The translations under genes were made by a program, and so were the position numbers. The notes under the pieces were generated by a model. It had not been told where the DNA came from and did not search any database. It saw only the letters and a program-made list of their open reading frames with translations. This document shows, piece by piece, positions 16,739 to 25,937 of a stretch of DNA of 64,000 nucleotides. How positions within the stretch are numbered: the first letter of the stretch is position 1; the number at the start of each line of letters is the position of its first letter. Location: NCBI GenBank assembly GCA_963847715.1, contig CAWKAZ010000026.1, forward strand, positions 248,001 to 312,000. Direction: 5' to 3'. This stretch comes from Acidiflorens sp963847715 (lineage in GTDB: Bacteria > Acidobacteriota > Terriglobia > Terriglobales > Acidobacteriaceae).

Positions 16739-17273
16739 TGCATTTCTCCGCCAGTTTCCTGATCGCGCGATCCACTGTGTCGCTGACCGTTGAAGTGGGT
16801 ATCGCAAGAACTTCACCGATTTCCCGATAGCGCAAGCCTTCTGCGCGCAAAAGAAGGCACTCACGTTCGCACTCTGTCAATAAGCGGATCGCCTCCTCTA
16901 GTCGGTGGAACTTTTCCTTCTCCAGCACGACTCCTTCCGGCGTCCCTTCGTCTGCAATCGACTCGACACCGGGATCGAGGGTCTTACCGAAACGGCGATC
17001 ATAACGATGCTGGCGATTCCTGCCGCCATTATGGGCGACCCGAAACAGCCAGCTACGGATGTTCTCCTGCGAACCGCCCGAGGCCAGGTGTCTATGCAAA
17101 CTAAGAAAGGCGTCCTGCACGACATCCTGCGCTTCGTCAGCCGTGAGCCCGAGACATGCCAGATATCGCAGCAGAGGTTGGCGCAGTTCGCGATACAGAG
17201 TGGTTGCCTCGCACGAGTCGTCAAGCTCAAAGCTTGAGAGTGGCTGCGGGAATGGTAAGGAATCGCCACTCAT
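16731..17273 (-). CDS. RNA polymerase ECF-type sigma factor
   Basis: The 180-residue protein carries sigma region 2 (LACLGLTADEAQDVVQDAFL, then SLHRHL and WLFRVAHNGGRNRQ) and region 4 with a helix-turn-helix (RYREIGEVLAIPTSTVSDTV, DRAIRKLAEK). It directs RNA polymerase to stress or envelope promoters and is controlled by the overlapping anti-sigma gene. Its own promoter should lie in the 150 bp before it, where I see no clear box. Confidence 0.93.
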   Translation of the reverse strand: MSGDSLPFPQPLSSFELDDSCEATTLYRELRQPLLRYLACLGLTADEAQDVVQDAFLSLHRHLASGGSQENIRSWLFRVAHNGGRNRQHRYDRRFGKTLDPGVESIADEGTPEGVVLEKEKFHRLEEAIRLLTECERECLLLRAEGLRYREIGEVLAIPTSTVSDTVDRAIRKLAEKCNV

Positions 17274-17424
17274 AAGAACCTTGGCATCGAACCTCTATAC
17301 ATAGAACAAATCAGGGCTGCGGTTTTCCGGGACTAAGCGGATGGTTTTATCGGCCTCCGGAGAGGCAAGGTTCTCCCTGGCGTTCTGCGAATCGGGAGGA
17401 CTTTTTGCTTTCGGCGTGGTTCCG

Positions 17425-18468
17425 CTACTCTCCCAGCCAGTCCGCGTAAGGCTTCATCGATTCGACGTGGTCAAAAACAATCTTGATGGCACCCGTAATC
17501 GGGATGGCCAGCACCAATCCGATCGCACCCCACACGGCTCCCCAGAAGAGCAGCGCAATCGTCACCGCCAGTGGATTGATCTTCAACCGGCTGCCCAACA
17601 GCTTGGGGTAGAGAACGTTCAAGGCGAAAAGGTGCAGCCCGACCACGCAAAAGATCACCACCAGCAGATCTCCCGGTTCGAGCTGTCCTAGTCCAACCAG
17701 GATTGGCGGAAGCATGGCCAGCACAATGCCCAAATATGGGACCAGGCTCAGGAATCCGCTGAGAAATCCCACGAAGTAGAAGAATGGGACATGCAAGAGT
17801 CCGAAAAGAGCGACACTGACCCCTGAAATCAACAATCCGATCAGGAGGTTGCCGACAATGAAGCTCTGCAACATCTTCCCGATCAGACCGAGTGTGACAA
17901 ACGCCGTGTGCCGGTGGTGCAGCGGGAACAACATCACGGTGGCCGAACGCGCATGGCTCTGCCAGGTCAGCAAAAAGTACGCAAGAAAGGGGACGAACGA
18001 TGCCGCGAGCACGATATCAGTCACCGTGCCGGCGCCGTGCGTTAAGGTTTCAGACCAGCTTTGTACTTGCCGGACCGGCACGACGTTCGAAGGCTCGGGC
18101 TCACCGACGACCTCGCCGGTTTTTTCCAGTTTTTCCGCGTCCCGCTGGAACGGCTGCACAACCGACCGGATCTTTTGCGAATATTTCGGCACATTCTCGG
18201 CAAAAATAATGGCTTGGTTATAAGATGCGACGGTGACGCCGTAGAGAATTCCCAGCAAGGCCACAACACTGACGAGAGCCGCCATCGCTCGCGGAAGGCG
18301 CAAGAATTCCAGCGCTTGCACTACCGGGGAGAGCATAAAGCTGAGCAGCACGGCGAAAAACAGCACGGCGAGCACCGACTCGCCGTAATACGCGAACATG
18401 ATAATCAGGCCCACACCTAGCAGCGTCAACGACCAGTGATGTCCGCCCTCTCGTTCGGTGTTATCCAT
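17425..18468 (-). CDS. AI-2E family transporter (PerM/YdiK-like permease)
   Basis: The 347-residue membrane protein shows the AI-2E layout: two pairs of helices at the start (SLTLLGVGLIIMFAYYG; LAVLFFAVLLSFMLSP), a soluble insert, and four more helices including SFIVGNLLIGLLISGV and FGVGLHLFALNVLYPKLLG-type sequence with KINPLAVTIALLFWGAVWG. Family members export varied small solutes; only some handle autoinducer-2. I start at the ATG at 18468 (MDNTEREGG); the longer frame overlaps the divergent ruvX gene. Confidence 0.9.
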   Translation of the reverse strand: MDNTEREGGHHWSLTLLGVGLIIMFAYYGESVLAVLFFAVLLSFMLSPVVQALEFLRLPRAMAALVSVVALLGILYGVTVASYNQAIIFAENVPKYSQKIRSVVQPFQRDAEKLEKTGEVVGEPEPSNVVPVRQVQSWSETLTHGAGTVTDIVLAASFVPFLAYFLLTWQSHARSATVMLFPLHHRHTAFVTLGLIGKMLQSFIVGNLLIGLLISGVSVALFGLLHVPFFYFVGFLSGFLSLVPYLGIVLAMLPPILVGLGQLEPGDLLVVIFCVVGLHLFALNVLYPKLLGSRLKINPLAVTIALLFWGAVWGAIGLVLAIPITGAIKIVFDHVESMKPYADWLGE

Positions 18469-18584
18469 ACGGTTGTTGGCAGCTCGGCTCGAACCGCGCG
18501 CTGACAGGCAACAATTCTGCCTGACTAGCGCTGGAATTGCACCATGGGAATTGGAGGAAATAGAAGGCTTTTGCGTTAGCCATC

Positions 18585-18590
18585 TACAAT
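18585..18590 (+). promoter_or_regulatory. -10 box of ruvX, leaderless type
   Basis: TACAAT ends exactly 6 nt before the ATG of ruvX. Transcription would then start at or next to the start codon. No Shine-Dalgarno sequence lies between. Confidence 0.5.
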
Positions 18591-18596
18591 GAAGCC

Positions 18597-19040
18597 ATGA
18601 ATGCACCTGCGAATCCGGCACTTGGACGCGTGATGGCACTCGATGTGGGCTCGAGGCGCATCGGCGTGGCGGTCACCGACCCGCTGGGGATTACCGCCCA
18701 GGGATTGGATACGATCCACCGTCAGAACAAACGCCGCGATCTTGCGGCGCTCGCCGAGGTACTGGCGAAATACGATGTACGGGAAATTGTAGTTGGCCTG
18801 CCCCTGCGCCTGAGCGGCGCGGAGGGAACGCAGTCCGAGAAGATGCGGCAGTTCGCTGCGGACCTCCACGATCACTTCGGCTTGACCGTCCATCTCTGGG
18901 ACGAGCGCTGGACCTCAACCGAAGCCAACCGGCTACTCCGCGAAACTGACCTTTCCATCAAGAAGCGGGGCCAAGCCGTCGACCGGATGGCAGCAATTTT
19001 GATTCTTCAATCGTGGATGGAAGCGCACCCCCGGCAATAA
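18597..19040 (+). CDS. ruvX: Putative pre-16S rRNA nuclease / Holliday junction resolvase-like protein YqgF
   Basis: The 147-aa protein is a RNase H-fold YqgF domain. Visible motifs are ALDVGSRRIGVAVTDPLG (first catalytic Asp), REIVVGLPLRLSGAEGTQSE and LWDERWTSTEANRLL, with a C-terminal KKRGQAVDRMAAILILQ that holds the last acidic residue. The family matures the 5' end of 16S rRNA. It is divergent from the AI-2E gene and followed by a GC-rich inverted repeat. Confidence 0.93.
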   Translation: MNAPANPALGRVMALDVGSRRIGVAVTDPLGITAQGLDTIHRQNKRRDLAALAEVLAKYDVREIVVGLPLRLSGAEGTQSEKMRQFAADLHDHFGLTVHLWDERWTSTEANRLLRETDLSIKKRGQAVDRMAAILILQSWMEAHPRQ

Positions 19041-19067
19041 CTCGCGATACCCTAACCGCCTTCGTGT

Positions 19068-19091
19068 AGAGACGGGGCTCGCCCCGTCTCT
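19068..19091. repeat. Perfect GC-rich inverted repeat after ruvX
   Basis: AGAGACGGGG and CCCCGTCTCT (10 bp, perfect) enclose the loop CTCG. It lies 27 bp after ruvX. It may act as a terminator without a T-run, or be one copy of a dispersed palindromic repeat. Confidence 0.6.
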
Positions 19092-19176
19092 TCAAACCCG
19101 GATCCGCACACGACAAGAGCGGCGGCAAGCCTTGGCTCTAACGATAATTTGATGTTGGGACAACCAAGGAGCCCCG

Positions 19177-19737
19177 CTAGGAGGCGAGTTCGGAAATTTC
19201 GGGGAACCGCAGATTGCACTTGGTCAGCGCCTTGGTGAGGGCCTCTTCAATCAGGCTCTCCGCGCAGTTGCGCGAAATGGCGATCTCGCTGACTAACAGG
19301 TAGCGGGCCCGCTCCAGCATCTTCTTTTCGCGGAAGGAGAGCGACTTACCCTGTCCCAGAATGAGGAGACTTTTCAGCACCGCAGCCACGTCCGCGAGGG
19401 ACCCGGTACGCATGCGGTCGGAATTTTCCTTGAACCGGTCTTTCCAGTCGGCCGCGTTGATACATTCGCCGGAGGAGAGGTAGTCCACGATCTTCTCCAC
19501 CTCGCCGTTGCGGACAACCGGGCGCATCCCGACGCTGTTGACGTTGGCGAATGGCACCATGACCTTCAAGCTACTGGCTGCAATTTTCAACAGGTAGAAT
19601 TTCTCGATCGTCGCGCCCATGGTCCGGCTGCTGATTTGTTCGATAATTCCGACACCGTGATTGGGGTATACGACCTTATCGCCGATGTGGAAAACGCGGT
19701 CGCCGTTCATGGAGGGGGCCCCTTCCCGGGGGCGCAT
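19177..19737 (-). CDS. CarD family transcriptional regulator
   Basis: CarD/CdnL proteins bind the RNA polymerase beta subunit and stabilise open promoter complexes, often at rRNA promoters. The 186-aa protein has the Tudor-like N-domain (FHIGDKVVYPNHGVGIIEQI, then YLLKIAASSLKVMVPFAN) and a helical C-domain (RARYLLVSEIAISRNCAESL). The ATG at 19737 follows AAAGGAAG by 5 nt; a second ATG at 19710 also has AAGGGG before it, giving a 177-aa product. It is divergent from greA, another RNA polymerase factor. Confidence 0.93.
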   Translation of the reverse strand: MRPREGAPSMNGDRVFHIGDKVVYPNHGVGIIEQISSRTMGATIEKFYLLKIAASSLKVMVPFANVNSVGMRPVVRNGEVEKIVDYLSSGECINAADWKDRFKENSDRMRTGSLADVAAVLKSLLILGQGKSLSFREKKMLERARYLLVSEIAISRNCAESLIEEALTKALTKCNLRFPEISELAS

Positions 19738-19938
19738 TGAGCTTCCTTTAGTCTAGCCGAGCGCCGATACGAAGGCAATCATTACCTTGGCCAAGGTGTT
19801 AGTGGGCGGGCGATTTGAGCCAACGGATTTCTAAGTCATTTGGACTTAGAACGTTGGACAGATCCTTCAAGCCCGGCCGCGGATAGATTGGGCCGCTCGC
19901 GCCACTCCCAAGGGCAGCGCGTTATAATGCCCAGTGGC

Positions 19939-20442
19939 ATGACTGAAGAGATTAAGAAAAAGCTTCGCGACGAACTCAACACCCTCGAGCACGAACTAGC
20001 CTTCGATATTCCCAGAGAACTCAAGAAGGCCGTTGCCCTGGGCGATCTCAGCGAGAACGCCGAGTACCACACGGCCAAACAGCGCCAGGAGTACCTGAAA
20101 GCCCGCGTCCGCCAGCTTGGCCAACGCCTTGCCGACTTGTCGCTGGTGAACATGAACAATATCCCTAAGGACAAAGTTGGCCTGGGTTCAATGGTCACGA
20201 TCTTCGACAGCACCAAGAACGAAGAAATGCAGTACGAGTTGGTGGCCAGCGAGCAGTCCGATGTGGCCAATGGCAAAATATCCACCACGTCGCCAATCGG
20301 GCGCGCTCTGTTGAATAAGAAAGTGGGCGACGTTGCCACCGTTGTAACTCCGGGCGGCAGCCGCGAAATGGAGATTCTGAAGCTATCCACCATGCACGAT
20401 CTCGCCTTGGCGAAACCAGAATCGAAGCCGGAAGCGAAATGA
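19939..20442 (+). CDS. greA: Transcription elongation factor GreA
   Basis: GreA rescues backtracked RNA polymerase by stimulating transcript cleavage. The 167-aa protein has the N-terminal coiled coil with the acidic tip (AVALGDLSENAEYHTAKQRQ) and a C-terminal FKBP-like domain (KVGLGSMVTIF, TSPIGRALLNKKVGDVATV). I chose the ATG at 19939; a TATAAT box at 19923-19928 overlaps an earlier in-frame ATG (19927), which would place the transcript start near 19935-19939 and give a nearly leaderless mRNA. Confidence 0.94.
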   Translation: MTEEIKKKLRDELNTLEHELAFDIPRELKKAVALGDLSENAEYHTAKQRQEYLKARVRQLGQRLADLSLVNMNNIPKDKVGLGSMVTIFDSTKNEEMQYELVASEQSDVANGKISTTSPIGRALLNKKVGDVATVVTPGGSREMEILKLSTMHDLALAKPESKPEAK

Positions 20443-20464
20443 CCGAGAATTTGAGCCAAGCGCT

Positions 20465-21091
20465 ATGAGCTGGACCAGCGGAGTCGGACGAGCCTGCGGT
20501 GTTTTGTTGGACGCCATCGTGCGCCTCCTCGCGCTCTCGCGCATCAATCCCAATGCCTTAACCGTGATGGGGCTGGCGGTGAACACCTACGCAGCGTTCT
20601 TGTTCGGCTACGCAAACGGCGACAATCAGCGCCGCATGTTTTTCTATGCCGGGCTGGTCATCATCGGGTCAGGATTCTTTGATCTGGTGGATGGCCGCGT
20701 TGCGCGACTCTCGAATCAGGTCACTCGATTCGGCGGTTTTTTCGACTCCATCGTCGATCGCTATAGCGACGCCTCGCTTTTCCTGGGACTGCTGGTTTTC
20801 TACGGCCGCGGCAACCGCTTCTTCTACGTCGTATTGGCCGCGCTCGCCATGATCAGCGCCATTATGGTGAGCTACGCGCGTGCCCGCGCCGAGTCGCTGA
20901 TTGGCCTGTGCAAGGTCGGCTTCATGGAGCGGCCGGAGCGTTTAGTGCTGCTCATTATCGGCGCGCTGTTCAACGAAATGGCCCCTGTGTTATGGGTGAT
21001 CGCCGTGCTTTCGACGATCACGGTCATCCATCGCGTCCTCTACACCTGGCAGCGAACCCGGGAGATGGACGCACCAGCCAAGGCCGCCTAG
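20465..21091 (+). CDS. CDP-alcohol phosphatidyltransferase family protein
   Basis: These membrane enzymes transfer a phosphatidyl group from a CDP-lipid to an alcohol. The signature D-G-x2-A-R-x8-G-x3-D-x3-D is present as DLVDGRVARLSNQVTRFGGF followed by FDSIVDRYSD, with the Asp residues that bind the metals. The 208-aa product has about six hydrophobic helices. It resembles the phosphatidylinositol-phosphate synthase group more than PgsA, but the acceptor alcohol is uncertain. It starts 22 bp after greA, so both may be on one transcript. Confidence 0.9.
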   Translation: MSWTSGVGRACGVLLDAIVRLLALSRINPNALTVMGLAVNTYAAFLFGYANGDNQRRMFFYAGLVIIGSGFFDLVDGRVARLSNQVTRFGGFFDSIVDRYSDASLFLGLLVFYGRGNRFFYVVLAALAMISAIMVSYARARAESLIGLCKVGFMERPERLVLLIIGALFNEMAPVLWVIAVLSTITVIHRVLYTWQRTREMDAPAKAA

Positions 21092-21517
21092 ACGCAATTA
21101 CCGCCTGGACACAATACCGACCCGCAGTGTGATAGAGCACATCGATAAACAGGCGTGCCGCGCGATCAGACTGCAACAGTGCGCGTTTGCCCAATGTTGA
21201 TGATGTTACGAAGAAAGTCCGATGAACGGCGATGACATTTAGCGGGTCAGCATTGCGAATGGGAATAGACATTTGAGCCCGCCAGCGCCTGAAGGCGCTT
21301 TTGATTCAGTGGTGGCGGCATCGCTAAAGCAATGCCCTGATACGAATCTCCAACTACGAATCTCACACTATGCGGGGCGCTGCGGTGATGGTCGAACATG
21401 CCGGATGTGATGATTTCGTGGGCAGGTCGTAATCTCGGTTCCATTTCGGTTCTAGCGGGGCACTGTTTCGCCGCGTCCTGCTAAACTATCCCCCGCAACT
21501 TCCTGCAAGGACTGAAA
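21092..21517. other. 426-bp intergenic region
   Basis: I see no gene here. The left half (21092-21280) shows no structure I can name. 21284-21346 holds a dispersed palindromic repeat, listed separately. The remaining 170 bp before the asparaginase-like gene should hold its promoter, but no clear box was found. Confidence 0.5.
21284..21346. repeat. Dispersed palindromic element, short copy
   Basis: Two hairpins lie in tandem: AGCGCC-TGAA-GGCGCT (21284-21299) and GGCATCGCTAAAGCAATGCC (21317-21336), followed by CTGATACGAATC. Read on the minus strand the order is GTATCAGGGCAT, hairpin, spacer, GCC hairpin, the same as the left part of the element at 46427-46536. Two copies in one window indicate a dispersed family. 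Confidence 0.65.
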
Positions 21518-22432
21518 GTGCCAACCAATCCTGTTCTAGTCGTACACGGCGGCGCCTGGGCGATTCCCGACGACATGGTCGAGGCGCACCTCAACGGTGT
21601 GCGCAATGCTGCTGCTGCCGGATGGCGTGCGCTAGAAAAAGGCGGCTCCGCCCTCGACGCCGTCGAAGAAGCCATCGTCGTGATGGAAGACGACGAAACT
21701 TTTGACGCCGGACGCGGCAGCTTCCTGAACCGCGATGGCAAGGTTCAGCTCGACGCATTCATCATGGACGGCGCGTCTCTGCGCGGCGGCGGCGTCGGTT
21801 GTGTCGAGCGGCTGCGCAACCCGGTCCGTGCTGCCCGCAAGATTCTCAGCGACAGCCCGCATGTGTATTTCGTAGCGGAAGGTGCGGAGCGCTTTGCCGC
21901 TGAGCATGGCATCGAGCTTTGCCGTAACGAAGACCTCGTCATCCCCAGAGAGGTCGAACGTCTGCGCGAATATCAGGCACAGGCTTCGACCCACGGCAAC
22001 GATCTGTTTGCGCCGGAGATTTCGCACGACACTGTCGGCGCCGTCGCCCTCGACCGCGACGGCAACATCGCCGCTTCCACTTCAACCGGAGGGACGCTCA
22101 ACAAGGCTCCCGGACGCCTCGGTGACTCATCGCTGATCGGCTGCGGCTGCTACGCCGACAATTTGAGCGCCGCCGCATCGACGACCGGATGGGGCGAGCC
22201 GATCATGAAACTGGTGCTCGCGAAGTGGGCGGCGGATCGCGTCGAATCCGGCAGCACGCCGGAGTGGATCGCCAAGGAAGCAATGAACTACCTGAAGCAG
22301 CGTCTCAACGGCCACGGCGGAATCATTCTGCTCGACGCGCTGGGTCGGATAGGGATCGCGCACAACACCCCCCGCATGGCATGGGCGATCCGGACCGTCG
22401 AGAAGCAAGACGCGGGCGTCCAGCGGACCTAG
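21518..22432 (+). CDS. Isoaspartyl peptidase / L-asparaginase (Ntn hydrolase)
   Basis: The 304-aa protein belongs to the plant-type asparaginase family, which self-cleaves to expose an N-terminal Thr and then removes isoaspartyl residues or deaminates asparagine. Visible features are VVHGGAWAIPDDM, DAGRGSFLNRDGKVQLDAFI, the cleavage site H-D-T-V-G-A-V-A (Thr as nucleophile, about residue 172), and STGGTLNKAPGRLGDSSLIG with the substrate-binding Arg and Asp. The start is GTG. Cytoplasmic: no signal peptide. Confidence 0.93.
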   Translation: MPTNPVLVVHGGAWAIPDDMVEAHLNGVRNAAAAGWRALEKGGSALDAVEEAIVVMEDDETFDAGRGSFLNRDGKVQLDAFIMDGASLRGGGVGCVERLRNPVRAARKILSDSPHVYFVAEGAERFAAEHGIELCRNEDLVIPREVERLREYQAQASTHGNDLFAPEISHDTVGAVALDRDGNIAASTSTGGTLNKAPGRLGDSSLIGCGCYADNLSAAASTTGWGEPIMKLVLAKWAADRVESGSTPEWIAKEAMNYLKQRLNGHGGIILLDALGRIGIAHNTPRMAWAIRTVEKQDAGVQRT

Positions 22433-22574
22433 CTACGACAGTAGCGCCGCCATCCTGCCGGTTCTCCTTTTTTACCCAGAATTAACAAGACGAGAGCCGG
22501 GAATCTCTATAATTTCACTTGCAACAATTCCGAAAATCGCGTGTTCCTACCAGCTGATCAAGGAATTTCCAGCA

Positions 22575-25500
22575 ATGAAACACTTCGTCTATTTCCTGAT
22601 TCTCCTCCTCCCGGCCGCCATCGCATTGCACGCGCAGAGTGTGGTAACCACGGGTGTAGTGCGCGGTGTGGCGCGCGACAGTTCCGGTGCGTCGATCCCC
22701 GGAGCCGGGGTAGTTCTATTAGCCCGCAACACTGGTGAATCGTCGTTGCGGACGACGAACGACGCCGGAATCTTTGTTTTCCCTTCCCAGCCAGTCGGGA
22801 CCTACAGTCTTGAAGTTACGGCCGGTGGATTTCGTAGGGAACGCGTCGAAGGCATTTCAGTACAAATCGGGCAGCCGACCACGGTCAATGTCACCTTGCA
22901 GCCGGGAACGGGCAGCGAGTCCGTCACCGTTAGCGGCGAATCCCCACTACTCCGGACAGAAGACTCGAACCAGAGTTCCGTCGTCAGCCGCGATCTGCTC
23001 GACTCTCTCCCGTTGAACGGCCGCCGCTTCCTAGATTTTGCCTTGCTCGTGCCCAACGCCAGTCCAGACGGCCAAAACGGTCTGGTTAGTTTTGCAGGGG
23101 AGCAAGGTGGTGAAGACACGGGTTATGCCAACGCCAACGGCGCGAACTCCTTCACCGTCGACGGTGCCAGCGCCACCAGCAACTACTTCGGCAATGCACG
23201 TGGTGGCGAGAAGGTCCCCTACATCTTTGGCGAGGATGCCATCGAGGAGTTCCAGGTTGCGGTTACGCCGTATCGAGCCGACTACGGCGGAGCCGCTTCC
23301 GGTTTTGTTAACGTTGTAACGCGATCAGGCGCCGACACGATCCATGGCAGCGGGTTTTACTACAACCGCAATTCCGGTACGGGCGCAAATGACGCGATCG
23401 ATAAAGCCAACGGTTTTTCCCGCCCGGTGGACATCCTGCAGCAATTCGGAGGAAGCATCGGAGGGCCGATTGTTCCACACCGTGCCTGGTACTTTGCTGA
23501 CTACGAGCAGCAGCGCCAGAAAAATCCCATCACCGCGATCAATCCGGGCTTCACGGGAATCGACCAGACCGACTTCGGCGTGCCGACAGGCGTTCAACTT
23601 CCGGCGCCCAATTCTTCGCTCCCAGTTCCCAGCAGCCTGTCGCAACCCGATCCCACCAATCCGGTATACCTGCAGGATGTCGCGAATGCGCTGAACTCGA
23701 TCCAGTCGAATCTTGGTATCCAGTCGCGGTTCGCCAACGATTGGTCGTTGTTTTCCAAAATCGACTATCGCGACGCGAAAGACGACCGGTTCTACCTGAG
23801 CCTGAACTGGAACCGCTTCGACTCGCCAAGTGGCTTCATCCTCGGCACTCAAACCGCTCTTTTCGGCAAAAGCACGCTGGCCAATGCGTTCGTCCGCGAC
23901 TACCATGCCAGCGCCGGATGGAGCCACGCCTATGGAAGCAACCTGCTGAACGAAGTTCACGCCAGTTTTTCACGCGACGATCAATACTCGACTCCTACCG
24001 GAATCATGAATCCGGTTCTCCCCACCGTGCTGCTCACTCCCTCAGGCGGTGAAGGAGGCGGAGGCAGCAACTTTCAAATCGGCAACGCCGGATTTGCCGG
24101 CGGCCGCACCGACGAAGCAATCTGGCAGATTTCCGATCACATAAGCTACTTGCACGGCAAACACACGTTCAAATTCGGTGTTGAATACACCCGCACCCAT
24201 CTGACCGACCTCGCGTTCGGCGGTTTTGATCCCGACGCACAAGCTCAAAACGGTACATTTCGCGGAACCTACGGCTTCACCAGTCTGTCGAATTTCGCCT
24301 TAGGAATTTACGACAACTTCTTTCAGAGCACGGGACAGCCCAAGTTCTCATTCAACGTCCCTTATCTGGGGTTCTACTTCCACGATACGTACCAGATCTT
24401 TCCCCGCCTCACGCTTGACCTCGGTGTGCGCGAGGACTTCCAGGTCTATCCGCAGCCCAACCAGAATCCGGCCTTCCCGTTGACGGGGCAATTCCCGAAT
24501 CAATTTCAGCGCCTCGCGCCGCGCTTCGGATTCGCGTGGCAGCCGCAGGAAAAAACCGTGATCCGCGGCGGGTTTGGGATGTTCTACGAAAATTTCAACG
24601 GCTTGAATTACCGAAACTCGGTGGTTTCGAATGGATTACTGTCGCAGCAGGCATCGGTATCGCTTGGCTACGATTCGACTCTTGCTCCGAACCAGCAGAT
24701 TGCGACCTTCCCGAACCAGATTTCGGACCCTGCACTCTTCTCCGCCTCCGACATTTCCCTCGTTGACCCGCACTTCCACGTTCCCTACATACTGCAGGGG
24801 AGTTTGCAGATCGAGCGCGAAGTTCTGCCGGATACCGTGGTGACGGTTGGAACCACCTGGACCCACGCAGTCCATCTGGCTTCCTCGAGTGCCTACGACA
24901 TGAATCTGAACCCGCCGACCGGCACGACCACTTACACTCTCTGTCCCTCGAGTGCAACCGACCAGAGCCAGTGCGCTGGCGGCAAGTCGATCGCCTTGGC
25001 AAATCTCGACTCTGGCCTCCTTACCGAAGGGCGCCTCACCTCCAACTTCGGCCAGATCAACGCTCTCATTTCACCTGGCATCAACAACTACAATTCCTTT
25101 TTCGTCCAAGGGCAAAGGCGTTTTCGCCACGGACTAGCTTTCCAGACGGCTTACACCTTCTCCAAGAACATCATGTCGAACGGCGTGGACTTCAATAATC
25201 AATTCAACTTCAGCAACACCCATGCGCCTTACCTGCTCGACCAGCGGCATCGCCTCTCGATCGCCGGAGTGTATGCGCCCAACATAGCTGTCGGTGTTCA
25301 GTCTGGGTTCCTGCGCGCCGTTTTGTCGGATTGGAGCTTGAGCACGGTAATGCAATTCGCCTCGGGACGCCCGTACGCCCCACTCGTCGACGTGGCGTGC
25401 ACCACCCCAACCTCCCAGCTTGATCCGAATGCCTGCCTTCCTTTTGTCACGGTCAATGGCAATGAAATCGCCGCCAGCAATCCGATCAACAACACCGCCG

Positions 25501-25880
25501 CATTGCAGGCTACTGCCAACTCCGCCCTCGGCATCAATGCCGGCAGTCCGAGTCCCTTATCAGGACTGGATTCTTTCTACGGCCCATGGACGGAGCAGAT
25601 CGATCTCGGATTGAAACGGCGGTTCAACATCACGGAACGTCATGTTGTCACACTGCAGGCGCAGGTGTTCAACGTCCTGAATCATGCCAACTACTACGTC
25701 CAGAACGGCACGGGCGTGGATTCAACTCAATACACCCCGTTCGGAACCAGCTGCGGGGACGGAGCGACGTCGAACCAGCAATGCTATCTCGTTCCCAGTG
25801 GAGGCTTTGGTAAGCTCCAGGTGATCAACTACCAGAACGGCCCAAGAATTATGCAATTCTCACTGAAGTGGACGTTCTAA
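22575..25880 (+). CDS. TonB-dependent receptor-like outer-membrane protein with carboxypeptidase-regulatory domain
   Basis: At 1101 residues this is an Oar-type acidobacterial receptor. After a signal peptide (MKHFVYFLILLLPAAIALHA) comes a CarboxypepD-reg-like beta-sandwich at about 30-110 (VVRG-type GVVRGVARDSSGASIPGAGV), a plug domain with SLPLNGRRFLDFALL and PYRADYGGAASGFVNVVTRS, then a long beta-barrel ending in FSLKWTF with the terminal aromatic. The barrel takes up large ligands across the outer membrane with TonB energy; the ligand is unknown. A TATAAT box lies at 22508-22513. The gene is convergent with a porin gene. Confidence 0.92.
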   Translation: MKHFVYFLILLLPAAIALHAQSVVTTGVVRGVARDSSGASIPGAGVVLLARNTGESSLRTTNDAGIFVFPSQPVGTYSLEVTAGGFRRERVEGISVQIGQPTTVNVTLQPGTGSESVTVSGESPLLRTEDSNQSSVVSRDLLDSLPLNGRRFLDFALLVPNASPDGQNGLVSFAGEQGGEDTGYANANGANSFTVDGASATSNYFGNARGGEKVPYIFGEDAIEEFQVAVTPYRADYGGAASGFVNVVTRSGADTIHGSGFYYNRNSGTGANDAIDKANGFSRPVDILQQFGGSIGGPIVPHRAWYFADYEQQRQKNPITAINPGFTGIDQTDFGVPTGVQLPAPNSSLPVPSSLSQPDPTNPVYLQDVANALNSIQSNLGIQSRFANDWSLFSKIDYRDAKDDRFYLSLNWNRFDSPSGFILGTQTALFGKSTLANAFVRDYHASAGWSHAYGSNLLNEVHASFSRDDQYSTPTGIMNPVLPTVLLTPSGGEGGGGSNFQIGNAGFAGGRTDEAIWQISDHISYLHGKHTFKFGVEYTRTHLTDLAFGGFDPDAQAQNGTFRGTYGFTSLSNFALGIYDNFFQSTGQPKFSFNVPYLGFYFHDTYQIFPRLTLDLGVREDFQVYPQPNQNPAFPLTGQFPNQFQRLAPRFGFAWQPQEKTVIRGGFGMFYENFNGLNYRNSVVSNGLLSQQASVSLGYDSTLAPNQQIATFPNQISDPALFSASDISLVDPHFHVPYILQGSLQIEREVLPDTVVTVGTTWTHAVHLASSSAYDMNLNPPTGTTTYTLCPSSATDQSQCAGGKSIALANLDSGLLTEGRLTSNFGQINALISPGINNYNSFFVQGQRRFRHGLAFQTAYTFSKNIMSNGVDFNNQFNFSNTHAPYLLDQRHRLSIAGVYAPNIAVGVQSGFLRAVLSDWSLSTVMQFASGRPYAPLVDVACTTPTSQLDPNACLPFVTVNGNEIAASNPINNTAALQATANSALGINAGSPSPLSGLDSFYGPWTEQIDLGLKRRFNITERHVVTLQAQVFNVLNHANYYVQNGTGVDSTQYTPFGTSCGDGATSNQQCYLVPSGGFGKLQVINYQNGPRIMQFSLKWTF

Positions 25881-25916
25881 ATACTTGCGAGATCCAAGGT
25901 TTCCGTTTTGCATTTT

Positions 25917-25937
25917 CTGAGAACTGAGAACTGCCCT
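25917..25937. repeat. Heptamer array I between convergent outer-membrane genes
   Basis: CTGAGAA, CTGAGAA, CTGCCCT are three units in phase at 25917-25937, running to the stop codon of the convergent porin gene. Only one arm is visible. Confidence 0.55.
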